Made by a program: the position numbers and the translations under genes
Notes under the pieces: generated by a model
The model's database searches: none
What the model was told of the DNA's origin: nothing
Seen by the model: the letters and a program-made list of their open reading frames with translations, nothing else
Assembly (NCBI GenBank): GCA_030688685.1
Contig: JAUYJF010000048.1
Span: 1-32,133, forward strand
DNA from: Candidatus Yanofskyibacteriota bacterium
Lineage (GTDB): Bacteria; Patescibacteriota; Minisyncoccia; Minisyncoccales; UBA10102
Reading direction: 5' to 3'
DNA: 32,133 nt
Shown here: positions 1-7,993 of the stretch, one piece after another
Position numbering within the stretch: position 1 is the first letter of the stretch
Layout: every line of letters begins with the position of its first letter

Positions 1-219
1 CGCTCCTCCGCAGAACACGATCTCCCCCGCCTTGCAGGATAAAAAGGAGGCGACTCTCTCCCGCGCCTCTTCAATGGCGGCGCGGGCTGTCTGCCCATAG
101 CTGTGGACAGAAGAAGGGTTGCCGAATTCCTTCTTCAGATATGGGAGCATGGCAGAAAACACCTTTGGATCCAAAGGTGTGGTTGCCGCGTAGTCCAGAT
201 AGACGCGCTTCCTCCGCAT
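1..219 (-). CDS. Cysteine desulfurase (IscS/NifS family), N-terminal part only
   Basis: The ATG at 219 opens a 73-codon frame that runs off the left edge of the window. It begins MRRKRVYLDYAATTPLDP and continues with FGNPSSVHSYGQ, the N-terminal signature of class V PLP-dependent cysteine desulfurases. These release sulfur from cysteine for Fe-S clusters or tRNA thiolation. The PLP lysine and the catalytic cysteine lie outside the window, so IscS, SufS-like and NifS-like forms cannot be told apart. The ORF listed at 71..292 is a shadow in another frame. No Shine-Dalgarno site was recognised before the start. Confidence 0.88.
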   Translation of the reverse strand, partial: MRRKRVYLDYAATTPLDPKVFSAMLPYLKKEFGNPSSVHSYGQTARAAIEEARERVASFLSCKAGEIVFCGGA

Positions 220-258
220 AGTGGCATGCTAGCAAAAAAGAGTTGAGTTTTCCACATC

Positions 259-1272
259 CTAATCCTGAAAGAGTACACGCGCGCTGTTCCAAATTTTAGC
301 ATCATCTGCTTTCTCCTTCGTCCAGTACCACCATTCAGCGCCCCAGAAATAAAACTCGTCTAATCCGGTGGCCCGCGCGTAGGCGATATTATCCTGAAAT
401 TGCTCAGGGCTCATGGTCTGATACTGCGCCTCTAAGGAGTGTGCGGTTATTGGCTGCCACTCCACCCATGGCTCTGCCTGGAGTTCCCCGACGATCACGC
501 GCACTTCAGGATGCCACCACTGAAGCCACATCGCCTTTCTCTGGTACATCACGGGAGGATACGGATACCTAACGTATCCTAATGTGGGATCATGAATAAT
601 ACGGAAAAGCGTGCTGGAAAAGATATCTGTTTTCCCAGGAGTTTTTATCCAGAAAGAATTCTCTCCCGTGTCGGTTAAAACAATGGGGCGAGTTGGATCT
701 AATTCGCGGACCTGAGCAATCTCCCTGTCAACAAACTCTTCTGAGATTTTCCGTTCAGGACACAAGCCGAACGACAGAAAGGGTTCGTTCTCAATCTGCC
801 ACGCCCATACCGCTTCATGCTCTTTGTAATGCTCTACAACAGCCGCCATCATGCGAAGCTGCTCTTCTTGTCGTTCTTCCTTGGGAAGAGCACTCACCCA
901 GTCTGGCATTCTGCACTCCGGCCATCTGGGAAGCTTCATGCCAATGGCAAGAAACGCTTTTCCTCCCCGTTTCTCCAACTCTTCCAATTGCCAATCCCAG
1001 GCGGAGAAATCAAATACTCCTTTTCGCGGCTCTAATTCATCCCAATACACGGGAATGCGGAAATGCCGCACCTTGAGATCATCCAGCAGAGCAAGGTAGG
1101 TTTCTTGCCAATCAAGACCAAGTTCTTCTGCTTGCGAATGCCCAAAGGTTACTCCCCAGGTGATGGATTCTGCCTGTTCAACTTCCCCTATGAACAAGAA
1201 TACAGCGATTCCACCCACCAAGAGCAGAATAATCCCAAACGTGATCCCGAGTATCTTGAGAATGCGTTTCAT
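259..1272 (-). CDS. Membrane-anchored clan GH-A glycoside hydrolase (cellulase-like TIM barrel)
   Basis: The protein has 337 residues. An N-terminal hydrophobic segment (about residues 4-29) acts as a signal anchor, so the barrel should face outside the membrane. Clan GH-A marks are visible: an acid/base glutamate in WQIENEPF and a candidate nucleophile glutamate in VIVGELQAEPW. Aromatic residues are abundant (for example WGAEWWYW), as is usual in sugar-binding barrels. The ATG at 1272 is preferred over the track start at 1308, because it overlaps the stop of the upstream transporter gene as TGATG. It is the last gene of a GH1-transporter-hydrolase operon. The exact GH family (5, 39, 42 or other) and the substrate cannot be fixed from sequence alone. 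Confidence 0.75.
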   Translation of the reverse strand: MKRILKILGITFGIILLLVGGIAVFLFIGEVEQAESITWGVTFGHSQAEELGLDWQETYLALLDDLKVRHFRIPVYWDELEPRKGVFDFSAWDWQLEELEKRGGKAFLAIGMKLPRWPECRMPDWVSALPKEERQEEQLRMMAAVVEHYKEHEAVWAWQIENEPFLSFGLCPERKISEEFVDREIAQVRELDPTRPIVLTDTGENSFWIKTPGKTDIFSSTLFRIIHDPTLGYVRYPYPPVMYQRKAMWLQWWHPEVRVIVGELQAEPWVEWQPITAHSLEAQYQTMSPEQFQDNIAYARATGLDEFYFWGAEWWYWTKEKADDAKIWNSARVLFQD

Positions 1273-2189
1273 CAGAGCGTAAAAAGCAGAAAGCCCGCCG
1301 CGATACACGAGGCCCCAAGCACCCGCCAGAGTACGTTCAGGCCGGAGAACTCTTCCTTTAATAATCTCGGCTTTTTCACTGCCAAAATACCCACGAAAAG
1401 AAGCAGGAAGAAATATTGCATTCCCTGGAGCGCACTGATAACCGCGAGCTGAACGCTCTGGACAAGAAAAATCGCGTACTGCTGCATCAAGAACGCGGCT
1501 GATCCTGCGCCCTTCCCCAGGAGAAATGGGATATACACGCGTTTTTGGGATGCTGGATTTTTTGTCGCGCGAAAGACCACCTCGCGGGTCGCGGGAAACG
1601 CGAGAAGAGAAACCGCAGTGAGAAATCCTCCCCAGCGCATCCAGATAAATCCGTTTAAAAAGGACTCGTGCCCATACACAAGTTTTGCCAGCACAAAACC
1701 TGCGGCAAAGAGAAAGGCAACGAGCAGGGAATTGCGGATATCAAACAAGGAAGGAGCAAACTCCCGCAAAGACCCGCGCAGAGACAGGAGTATTGTTCCA
1801 AGAATAAAGAACGCGAGCGCAACCAGTATGCCCGGGGAAACCACAGCTTCCCTTCCCAATATGAGTATACTCAAGAATAGCGTAAAGATCGGGAACAACC
1901 CTCCCACCATGGGAACAATGCGGGAAACCCCGCTGTGATATACTGCCCGATACGCGGAATATAAGCCAAGCACGCTCACAACTCCCGCAACCAATGCGAG
2001 CATGATTACGAAGGGCTCTGGAACAGAAAATCCAAACGGGATAAGAAAGGAGGCAAGAATGCCCGTGACCCCAGTATAAAAGGCAAATACCCGCGGATGC
2101 GGCAAGGGCCCCGCCAAGAGATAGCGATCGGTAAGTGATGAAAACGCAAAAAGGAAATACGCGCCGATGGTTATATAAAGCCAGAGCAT
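1272..2189 (-). CDS. EamA/DMT-superfamily transporter
   Basis: This 305-residue protein is almost entirely hydrophobic, with about ten predicted TM helices in two halves, the usual layout of the drug/metabolite transporter superfamily. The region GLYSAYRAVYHSGVSRIVPM before a hydrophobic helix resembles the first EamA repeat. The substrate is unknown. It lies 4 bases after the GH1 gene and overlaps the next hydrolase gene by one base, so the three are probably cotranscribed. The partners make a sugar or sugar-derived substrate possible, but this is inference. Confidence 0.78.
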   Translation of the reverse strand: MLWLYITIGAYFLFAFSSLTDRYLLAGPLPHPRVFAFYTGVTGILASFLIPFGFSVPEPFVIMLALVAGVVSVLGLYSAYRAVYHSGVSRIVPMVGGLFPIFTLFLSILILGREAVVSPGILVALAFFILGTILLSLRGSLREFAPSLFDIRNSLLVAFLFAAGFVLAKLVYGHESFLNGFIWMRWGGFLTAVSLLAFPATREVVFRATKNPASQKRVYIPFLLGKGAGSAAFLMQQYAIFLVQSVQLAVISALQGMQYFFLLLFVGILAVKKPRLLKEEFSGLNVLWRVLGASCIAAGFLLFTL

Positions 2190-2193
2190 TGTT

Positions 2194-3375
2194 TTAACCC
2201 GTTATGCTGTTCGTGCGGCAGATTTCAGCATAGACCTTTGCGCTGGGACGAGGCGTGCGCTTGAACGTCTCAAAATCCACGTGCACCAAACCGAATCTCT
2301 TGGTAAATCCTTCCGCCCACTCAAAATTGTCGAGCAAAGACCAGTGAAAATATCCCCGCACATCCGCTCCCTCCTCTATTGCGCGGTGAAGCCACACAAG
2401 ATGCTCCCGAATAAAGTCGGGGCGCTGGTCGTCATCCGCGTCCGCGATGCCGTTTTCCAAAATGAAAATTGGTTTGCCGTATCTATCCCATGATTGCTTG
2501 GCAAGATAGTATATTCCTTCCGGGAAAATCTCCCATCCAAAGTCGCTTTGCTTTTTCCCATCTTGATACTTTCCCCTCAAGATATGAATTTTATAATGAT
2601 TATAGTAATTTATGCCCATAAAATCTTGAAAATCTTGAATAGAATCAAGAAATCCGAAATTTCTCCTCGCAACCAAAAACTTTACAAGTAATCCATTCGC
2701 AAATTTGAGGTTGGGAGCTGGCTCCAAGTAATTCTGATTCTGCGCAATCCCAACGCGAGGCGCTTTGCCCATAGTATGGATAATTTCATACGCTAATTGA
2801 TGAGCCCTCGCCATGTGACGTTGAGCCGTAAAGAACCCGAAGATGTCCCACTTCTTAAACGGAGGTGTATCACAAGAAAGGTATCCTTTTGCGTTCCATA
2901 TATCTGGTTCATTCATCGTGATCCAGTACGTAGCTTCCATTCCAAGGTGTTCTGCGACAAACTGTACATACCGGGCAAAGTACTTTGGAGCATTCTTGCT
3001 TTTCCATCCGTCCTTTTCGATAAACCATCGTGGATTGGAAATGTGGTGAAGTGTAACAAAGGGTTCCAATCCCCTTTCTTTTGCAGCGCGAATCACCTTT
3101 CTATAATGCTCTATCTCCTCTTTCGTAAACTTCCCTTCTTCCGGCTCAATGCGCGCCCATTCAAGAGAAAAACGATGCGCGTTGTTGTGCATCGCCTTGG
3201 CTAAGTCAAAGTCCTCCTCATATCTGTTGTAGGAATCGCACGCTCTGCCTGACTTGTGCGGCACTTTTCCTTCCTGCTCCGCCTTCCACCAGTCACTATG
3301 GATGTTATCCCCTTCAATTTGGTGGGCAGAGGTAGCAGTACCCCACAAGAATCCCTCGGGAAATTGCCTTATCAT
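2194..3375 (-). CDS. Glycoside hydrolase family 1 beta-glycosidase
   Basis: This 393-residue GH1 protein hydrolyses beta-glycosides with retention of configuration. Visible marks are the N-terminal FPEGFLWGTATSAHQIEG, the acid/base glutamate in ITMNEPD, the nucleophile in FILENGIAD, and the C-terminal GYFHWSLLDNFEWAEGF aglycone-site block. No signal peptide is seen, so it is probably cytoplasmic. It is shorter than typical GH1 enzymes (about 440-480 residues), with the loss between the NEP and ENG motifs. A TATGAT -10 box sits six bases before the ATG. Base composition is somewhat more AT-rich than in the neighbouring cell-division genes. Confidence 0.93.
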   Translation of the reverse strand: MIRQFPEGFLWGTATSAHQIEGDNIHSDWWKAEQEGKVPHKSGRACDSYNRYEEDFDLAKAMHNNAHRFSLEWARIEPEEGKFTKEEIEHYRKVIRAAKERGLEPFVTLHHISNPRWFIEKDGWKSKNAPKYFARYVQFVAEHLGMEATYWITMNEPDIWNAKGYLSCDTPPFKKWDIFGFFTAQRHMARAHQLAYEIIHTMGKAPRVGIAQNQNYLEPAPNLKFANGLLVKFLVARRNFGFLDSIQDFQDFMGINYYNHYKIHILRGKYQDGKKQSDFGWEIFPEGIYYLAKQSWDRYGKPIFILENGIADADDDQRPDFIREHLVWLHRAIEEGADVRGYFHWSLLDNFEWAEGFTKRFGLVHVDFETFKRTPRPSAKVYAEICRTNSITG

Positions 3376-3381
3376 TTCCCC

Positions 3382-3387
3382 ATCATA
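3382..3387 (-). promoter_or_regulatory. -10 box (TATGAT) for the GH1 operon
   Basis: TATGAT lies with six bases between it and the GH1 ATG, so transcription would start at or next to the start codon. No good -35 box is seen. The spacing matches the other near-leaderless starts in this window. Confidence 0.5.
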
Positions 3388-3436
3388 CTGGTTTTGGACC
3401 CCAAGGAGAAGCTTTTCTCTTCTCTAAAAAACTGGA

Positions 3437-3622
3437 CTAGGGCGCGGGAATGCCAAGATCCCGACATATTTTCTTTGCGAGAAAGTTGTGTATCTCAGAA
3501 TGTCTCGGAACAGTGGAGATTCGTCCAGTTTCAGGATTAAAAAAGACGCTATGGCGAGCGCCTTCACGCACAAACACACACCCATAATTTCTAAGATACA
3601 CTATGAGATCCCTCCGCTTCAT
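3437..3622 (-). CDS. hicA: HicA-family toxin (mRNA interferase)
   Basis: The ATG at 3622 gives a 61-residue protein beginning MKRRDLIVYLRNYGC. The block VREGARHSVFFNPETG carries the conserved histidine of the HicA double-stranded-RNA-binding fold, followed by STVPRHSEI and a KICRDLGI tail, all typical of HicA. HicA toxins cleave mRNA until bound by HicB. The track start at 3799 is too early: the first 59 residues of that ORF are antitoxin sequence read in another frame. The start overlaps the hicB stop by four bases (ATGA), giving antitoxin-first order. Confidence 0.9.
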   Translation of the reverse strand: MKRRDLIVYLRNYGCVFVREGARHSVFFNPETGRISTVPRHSEIHNFLAKKICRDLGIPAP

Positions 3623-3840
3623 GCGGGAGGCAGAGAGATTGCTTCTCGTATAACTTTGCCCTTGGAATCCTTTTTCAGTAATGCTCGGTTTGTTTCCAAT
3701 ACCAAAATCAGCGCTTCCCGAAGGTTTGCTTTTACCTCCCGCAAGGTTTTTCCTTGGGTATTCACGCCGGGAATCTCTTCCACCCAGCCCATATACCATT
3801 GCCCCGCTTTTTTATATGCGGCAGTAAATTGTCTCGCCAT
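3619..3840 (-). CDS. hicB: HicB-family antitoxin, short form
   Basis: This 73-residue protein has the HicB N-terminal fold: a hydrophobic strand with YKKAGQWYMGWVEEIPGVNTQG, then the helix TLREVKANLREALILVLE. It ends soon after the core (IREAISLPPA), with no ribbon-helix-helix or HTH domain. It may therefore neutralise HicA without being a classical DNA-binding repressor, or it may bind DNA differently; this is inference. The gene has its own promoter inside the 3' end of comEC and would be almost leaderless. A damaged relative of this gene lies near 20.2 kb. Confidence 0.88.
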   Translation of the reverse strand: MARQFTAAYKKAGQWYMGWVEEIPGVNTQGKTLREVKANLREALILVLETNRALLKKDSKGKVIREAISLPPA

Positions 3841-3849
3841 AGTATATTT

Positions 3850-3877
3850 ATTATACCCCTATTTCAGGTGATGTAAA
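3850..3877 (-). promoter_or_regulatory. hicBA promoter
   Basis: On the minus strand a TTTACA -35 box (3877-3872), a 16-base spacer and a TATAAT -10 box (3855-3850) precede the hicB ATG at 3840 by nine bases. The predicted mRNA would have a leader of only a few bases. The -35 box lies within the end of comEC. Confidence 0.7.
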
Positions 3878-5343
3878 GAACTTCCCGCGGGTTTTGGGCC
3901 CCAAGGAGAAGCGACCTTCTCCCGTTTCCAGAGAGCGTACACAAGCATAAACTCCAGGAGGAATACCAAAAAGAGAAGAGGCGCGGAAACGGGAATCACG
4001 GGAAACTTCGCAAAGAACGCGGCAACACCCGTAATCCAGGAGAGGAGAAAGAATTCCACATAGCCAAATACAAAGGCAAGGGGAGCAAAAAGGAATCCGA
4101 GAAGAAGAAACGCGAATCCGAGAGAAAGAATAAAAGGCAAGAGCGGAACCACCAGAATATTTGAAAGAAGAGCAACGGCGGAAGCGTAGTCAAACACAAG
4201 AAGCAAAAGCGGAAACGTGAAGATTTGGGCGGCAATACTCATGCCCAAAACCTCCCGCATGCCAAAGGCCTCAGGCATCCAGCCCAGGTACCTTTGAATC
4301 TCAGAGAGAAACAGGATAATCCCGAGAACCGCGAGGAATGACAACTGAAACCCCGCGTCATGGAGAAGGAGAAGAGGGTTCCAGAAAAGGAGCCCCGCTC
4401 CCGTGAACAAGAGAGCGCGCAAAGAATTCCCCATTCTCCCCGTATGGCGGCTCACCAGGTACATTCCCCCCATAATGCCGGCCCGCACCGCGGAAATCTG
4501 GAATCCCGTAAGCGCGATAAAAAAGAAGAGAACAGCAAGCGAAAGAAAAAACGCGTGCTGGCGCCACATGCCCAAGAACAAAAGAAAGGAAAGGATGAGG
4601 GATCCGGTGATGGCAACATGCATTCCTGAGATTGCGGTAATATGGCGAAGTCCTGACCGGGACAGGACATCTCCCAGCTCTTTTGACATTCTCCCTTTGT
4701 CTCCCAGGATCATGGCCGCGAGAACAGAAGACTCAGGCTCTGGAACAAGCTTGTCTATGGTTTTGCGGAGCTTTTCCTTAAGAGAAAAAATTCCAAAAAG
4801 AAGAGCTGACCCCTGGTTTTCAGAGACACGATCAAGAAACGGGTATTGGGATTGCGCATAAATACGTTCTTTGGCAAGAAACAACCGCCAGTCAAAGTCG
4901 CGAAAGGATTCCGGAACCTGAATCGTTCCCTGGAAAGATATCCTGTCCCCGTACCGGAATTCAGGAAAAGACGCGGCGCGCACGAGAATCCGCTCGCCTT
5001 TCAGAAAGACAGGTTCTATAACCAACTGCTGGGAATCTCCTCTTGGCTCTGGTTCCTCTGTAATAATTCCCTCAAAAGAAAACTCTCCTCCATGCTGGGC
5101 TGCCGCCACAAGTTTACTTTCATGCATACGGGCAGATTCCTGGGTACTGCGCCATATTCCCAAGGAGAAGGAAAAGAGAATGATGCCGCACAGGAGAAAC
5201 AAAAAAGAGCGGCGAGAAGCCGCAAGACACACAATACCCGGAATGAGAAAGAAAAAGAGGTCAAATCGCAAGAGTTCCCCAGCAATAATCCCTGCTCCAA
5301 AGGACAGGCATACGGCAAACACAAGCTGAGAACCGCGCGTCAT
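3859..5343 (-). CDS. comEC: ComEC/Rec2-family DNA uptake channel, lacking the metallo-hydrolase domain
   Basis: The protein has 494 residues and many TM helices. An N-terminal pair of helices and a soluble OB-like region (about residues 80-170) resemble the DUF4131 part of ComEC. The competence domain follows, with its signature RHITAISGMHVAI. Such proteins carry single-stranded DNA across the inner membrane during transformation. The C-terminal metallo-beta-lactamase-like domain of longer homologues is absent; the protein ends after the last TM segment with a short basic tail. The start overlaps the ftsZ stop by one base (TAATG), so it is translated from the division operon mRNA. Confidence 0.88.
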   Translation of the reverse strand: MTRGSQLVFAVCLSFGAGIIAGELLRFDLFFFLIPGIVCLAASRRSFLFLLCGIILFSFSLGIWRSTQESARMHESKLVAAAQHGGEFSFEGIITEEPEPRGDSQQLVIEPVFLKGERILVRAASFPEFRYGDRISFQGTIQVPESFRDFDWRLFLAKERIYAQSQYPFLDRVSENQGSALLFGIFSLKEKLRKTIDKLVPEPESSVLAAMILGDKGRMSKELGDVLSRSGLRHITAISGMHVAITGSLILSFLLFLGMWRQHAFFLSLAVLFFFIALTGFQISAVRAGIMGGMYLVSRHTGRMGNSLRALLFTGAGLLFWNPLLLLHDAGFQLSFLAVLGIILFLSEIQRYLGWMPEAFGMREVLGMSIAAQIFTFPLLLLVFDYASAVALLSNILVVPLLPFILSLGFAFLLLGFLFAPLAFVFGYVEFFLLSWITGVAAFFAKFPVIPVSAPLLFLVFLLEFMLVYALWKREKVASPWGPKPAGSSLHHLK

Positions 5344-6275
5344 TATGAAACAAATCCAGTCGCAATAACAGTGAGTTTGATTTCTCCCGGCTTCAGACTC
5401 TTATCGGTAACCGCCCCAAAGATGACACGGGCATCAGGAGCAACCTCTTCCCTGATTTTCTCTGCCGCTTCTTTGATTTCTCCCAAGCTCAAGTCATCTG
5501 ATCCTGCCACATTAAACAATACTCCTTTCGCGCCCTTGAGAGACAGATTGAGGAGAGGAGAATGAAGAGCCATATCCAGGGCGGTCTCAATGCGCTTTTC
5601 TCCTTTCGCGCGCCCAGTGCCGAATACCGCGTTTCCCGCCTTGCTCATAATGGCCCGCACATCCGCGAAATCCACGTTAATGATCCCCGGAACAGCAATA
5701 AGATCTGAGATTCCCTGAACTGCTTCCCGCAGGATTTCATCCGCCTTCCAAAGAGCGGCAGACACGGTAGTCTCGCTATCCACCAGCTTCATAATCTGGT
5801 CATTCGGAATCAGGAGAAGTGTGTCCACCTTTCCCCGTAATTCCTCCAGCGCCGCATCCGCGAGGCGTATGCGCCATGAGCCCTCAAAAGAAAAAGGACG
5901 TGTTACCACGGCAATCGTAAGCGCCCCCTGGGCTTTCGCGATCTCCGCGATGACCGGGAGTGCCCCCCCTCCTGTTCCGCCTCCAAGTCCTGCCGTCAAA
6001 AATACCATTTCCGCTCCCTGGAGAGCTTCCATGATTTCTTCCCGATTTTCTTCAGCTGCTTTTCTCCCCGTCTCAGGACTCATGCCTGCTCCCATCCCGC
6101 GCGTCAGCTCCCGGCCTATGCGCACCTTGCGATCAGCCCGCACTTTCTTGAGATCCTGGGCGTCCGTATTGATCACGATAAGCTCCACTCCCTTCAGCTT
6201 TGCCTGAGCCATGCGATCTACCGCGTTTCCTCCCCCTCCTCCCACGCCGACTACCTTAATTTCGTTTCCATTCAT
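5343..6275 (-). CDS. ftsZ: Cell division GTPase FtsZ, core domain only
   Basis: FtsZ polymerises at mid-cell and organises the division ring. Visible are the nucleotide-binding VGVGGGGGNAVDRM, the tubulin signature AGLGGGTGGGALP, and the T7 region with NVDFADVRAIM. The protein has 310 residues and stops at TVIATGFVS, the end of the C-terminal globular subdomain. The disordered linker and conserved C-terminal peptide that normally bind FtsA, ZipA or SepF are missing, although ftsA lies nine bases upstream. The start is the only plausible ATG before the glycine-rich motif. Confidence 0.97.
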   Translation of the reverse strand: MNGNEIKVVGVGGGGGNAVDRMAQAKLKGVELIVINTDAQDLKKVRADRKVRIGRELTRGMGAGMSPETGRKAAEENREEIMEALQGAEMVFLTAGLGGGTGGGALPVIAEIAKAQGALTIAVVTRPFSFEGSWRIRLADAALEELRGKVDTLLLIPNDQIMKLVDSETTVSAALWKADEILREAVQGISDLIAVPGIINVDFADVRAIMSKAGNAVFGTGRAKGEKRIETALDMALHSPLLNLSLKGAKGVLFNVAGSDDLSLGEIKEAAEKIREEVAPDARVIFGAVTDKSLKPGEIKLTVIATGFVS

Positions 6276-6284
6276 ATCTTCTTC

Positions 6285-7487
6285 TTAGGGAATAAATGAC
6301 CTCAGCATTTTTTTCAAGGTCTGCGCTAATCCCCACGATTCTTTTGAAGGGCGGTATTCCTGGGAATCACAGCCGAGGATTAGGAGTCCCGCGAGCCCCA
6401 GGAGCGCCGGATCGTTGGGAAAGGCTTCAATGCGCTCTACGGTCCCGACGCGCACGGAGAGCTTGGCTTCTTTCTTCATGAATTCCGCGAGTCCGGGCAG
6501 TTTTACCCCCCCTCCCGCGAGCACGATGCCGGCAGGAAGCTTACCCTGTCGGGAAATCTTCTTCAGTTCGCCATTTACAGAGTCCGCAATCTGTTTTATG
6601 CGGGCAGAAATAATGCCGCTGAGTTTCTTCTGGGGAACAAGGAGGATCTGGCCGTCAGCAAGTTCAACGCGCTCGGTTTTCCTCCCCCTGGAAGCAAGGA
6701 GGGTTCCGTATTCTTTTTTGATGCGTTCTGCCAATTCAGGCTCCGTCTGCAGGCCAATGGCGATATCGTTTGTGATATTTCCAGAGCCGACGGGAAAAGC
6801 AGCCGTATGGAGGAGCTCTCCCTCTTCAAACACCGCGAGCGAGGTGGTGCCGGCCCCAATTTCCAGAACCGCCACTCCGAGCTCTTTTTGATCCTGGGAA
6901 ATCACGGCAGCTGACGTGGCGAGAGAGGAAGGAATGATATCCGCAATCTCCAGCCCCGCGGCCAGCACCGCGCCGGTAAGGTTCTTCACGTAGGGAGCAA
7001 ACCCGCACACAGCCAGCACGTCTACTTCCAAGCGGTTCCCTTTCATTCCGGTCACGTCCCGGATTCCCCCCACCCCGTCCAAGATATACTGCTGGGGAAA
7101 TACATCCAGCACTTCCTGATTCTGTCCAAGGGTAAGAGCCTGAGCCGCCTGCAGCACCCGGTCTACGTCTTCTTGAGAAACCATGGAGTCAGCTCGTGAA
7201 ACAGCCACAATCCCTCGGGATGTGGCGACAAAAACATGACTTCCTCCAAGATTCACAAATACCTCCTCAAGAGGAGCTCCGCATATCTGCTCTAATCGCG
7301 CCTTGAGCACCACGATGCGGGAGGCAAGGTCATCGGGATGGACAACAGTCCCTTTGCGCACTCCCGCGGACGATTCTTCCGCTATTCCCAAGATCTCCAC
7401 AGTGCCCCGTTCTTCATTGCGCCGCCCAGCCCCCATTTTCAGAGTGCGCGTGCCAATATCAAGAGCGGCAATGATATGAGATTTCAT
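6285..7487 (-). CDS. ftsA: Cell division protein FtsA
   Basis: This 400-residue actin-fold ATPase tethers FtsZ filaments to the membrane in known bacteria. It has the phosphate-1 motif AALDIGTRTLKM, the 1C domain around residues 80-160, a second phosphate motif VLEIGAGTTSLAVF, and the adenosine motif VLAGGGVKLPG. The C-terminus (WGLAQTLKKMLRSF) is an amphipathic, basic helix typical of FtsA membrane targeting, so the membrane end of the tether is preserved even though its usual docking peptide on FtsZ is missing. It lies eight bases after ybeY and is cotranscribed with ftsZ. Confidence 0.95.
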   Translation of the reverse strand: MKSHIIAALDIGTRTLKMGAGRRNEERGTVEILGIAEESSAGVRKGTVVHPDDLASRIVVLKARLEQICGAPLEEVFVNLGGSHVFVATSRGIVAVSRADSMVSQEDVDRVLQAAQALTLGQNQEVLDVFPQQYILDGVGGIRDVTGMKGNRLEVDVLAVCGFAPYVKNLTGAVLAAGLEIADIIPSSLATSAAVISQDQKELGVAVLEIGAGTTSLAVFEEGELLHTAAFPVGSGNITNDIAIGLQTEPELAERIKKEYGTLLASRGRKTERVELADGQILLVPQKKLSGIISARIKQIADSVNGELKKISRQGKLPAGIVLAGGGVKLPGLAEFMKKEAKLSVRVGTVERIEAFPNDPALLGLAGLLILGCDSQEYRPSKESWGLAQTLKKMLRSFIP

Positions 7488-7495
7488 GGATAGTA

Positions 7496-7894
7496 TTACT
7501 TGAACAAAAGGCCGAAATATTCTTCTTCCTTTTCTTGCATGGTCTTATGGGTGTAGCTGAGTAAATGCAAAACCCCATGGACGACACAGCGCCCTAATTC
7601 CTCTTTTTCTGTTATACCATACTTTTCAGAATCCGCGCGAATCTTCTCAGGACACAGGACCAGTTCGCCCAATCCCATGTCCCCGTCCTCAAAAGAAAGG
7701 ACATCGGGAACGTATTCCTGTTTCCGGTATTTCCTGTTTAAGTCCCGAGCTTGAGAGGAGGCAACCAGCGCAACAGACACGGATACTTTTTGTTTTCCTT
7801 CCAGTTTTAGTACCTTTTGGATCACTCGCTTGATGAATACCGTGTCAACAGACTCGTTTGTTTGGTTGTTTATTTCAATCATGAAGAAAGACAC
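7496..7894 (-). CDS. ybeY: Endoribonuclease YbeY (rRNA maturation factor)
   Basis: YbeY is a zinc-dependent RNase involved in 16S rRNA 3' processing and ribosome quality control. The zinc motif is present as HGVLHLLSYTH: the three histidines are kept, but the usual GYDH reads SYTH. DVLSF upstream matches the family core. The track start is a GTG at 7894; an in-frame ATG at 7882 (MIEINN) is equally possible, and neither has a clear Shine-Dalgarno site. It is the first gene of the ybeY-ftsA-ftsZ-comEC string. Length (about 130 residues) is slightly below the usual 150. Confidence 0.9.
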   Translation of the reverse strand: MSFFMIEINNQTNESVDTVFIKRVIQKVLKLEGKQKVSVSVALVASSQARDLNRKYRKQEYVPDVLSFEDGDMGLGELVLCPEKIRADSEKYGITEKEELGRCVVHGVLHLLSYTHKTMQEKEEEYFGLLFK

Positions 7895-7993
7895 GCAATA
7901 CCCTATCTTTACCCGTTCAGGTCAGAATGTAAAGGAGCGTGCGTCAGTATGTATAGCCATCTTCAGCAAAAAAGTTTCCTGAAAGGAGGTCTC

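Noticed and set aside
71-292. 73-residue minus-strand ORF from the track
   Set aside because: It overlaps the cysteine desulfurase N-terminus in another frame; the frame from 219 gives a clear family match.
4358-4861. Several long ORFs inside comEC in other frames
   Set aside because: Low-complexity, charge-rich shadows of a hydrophobic coding region; no start signals.
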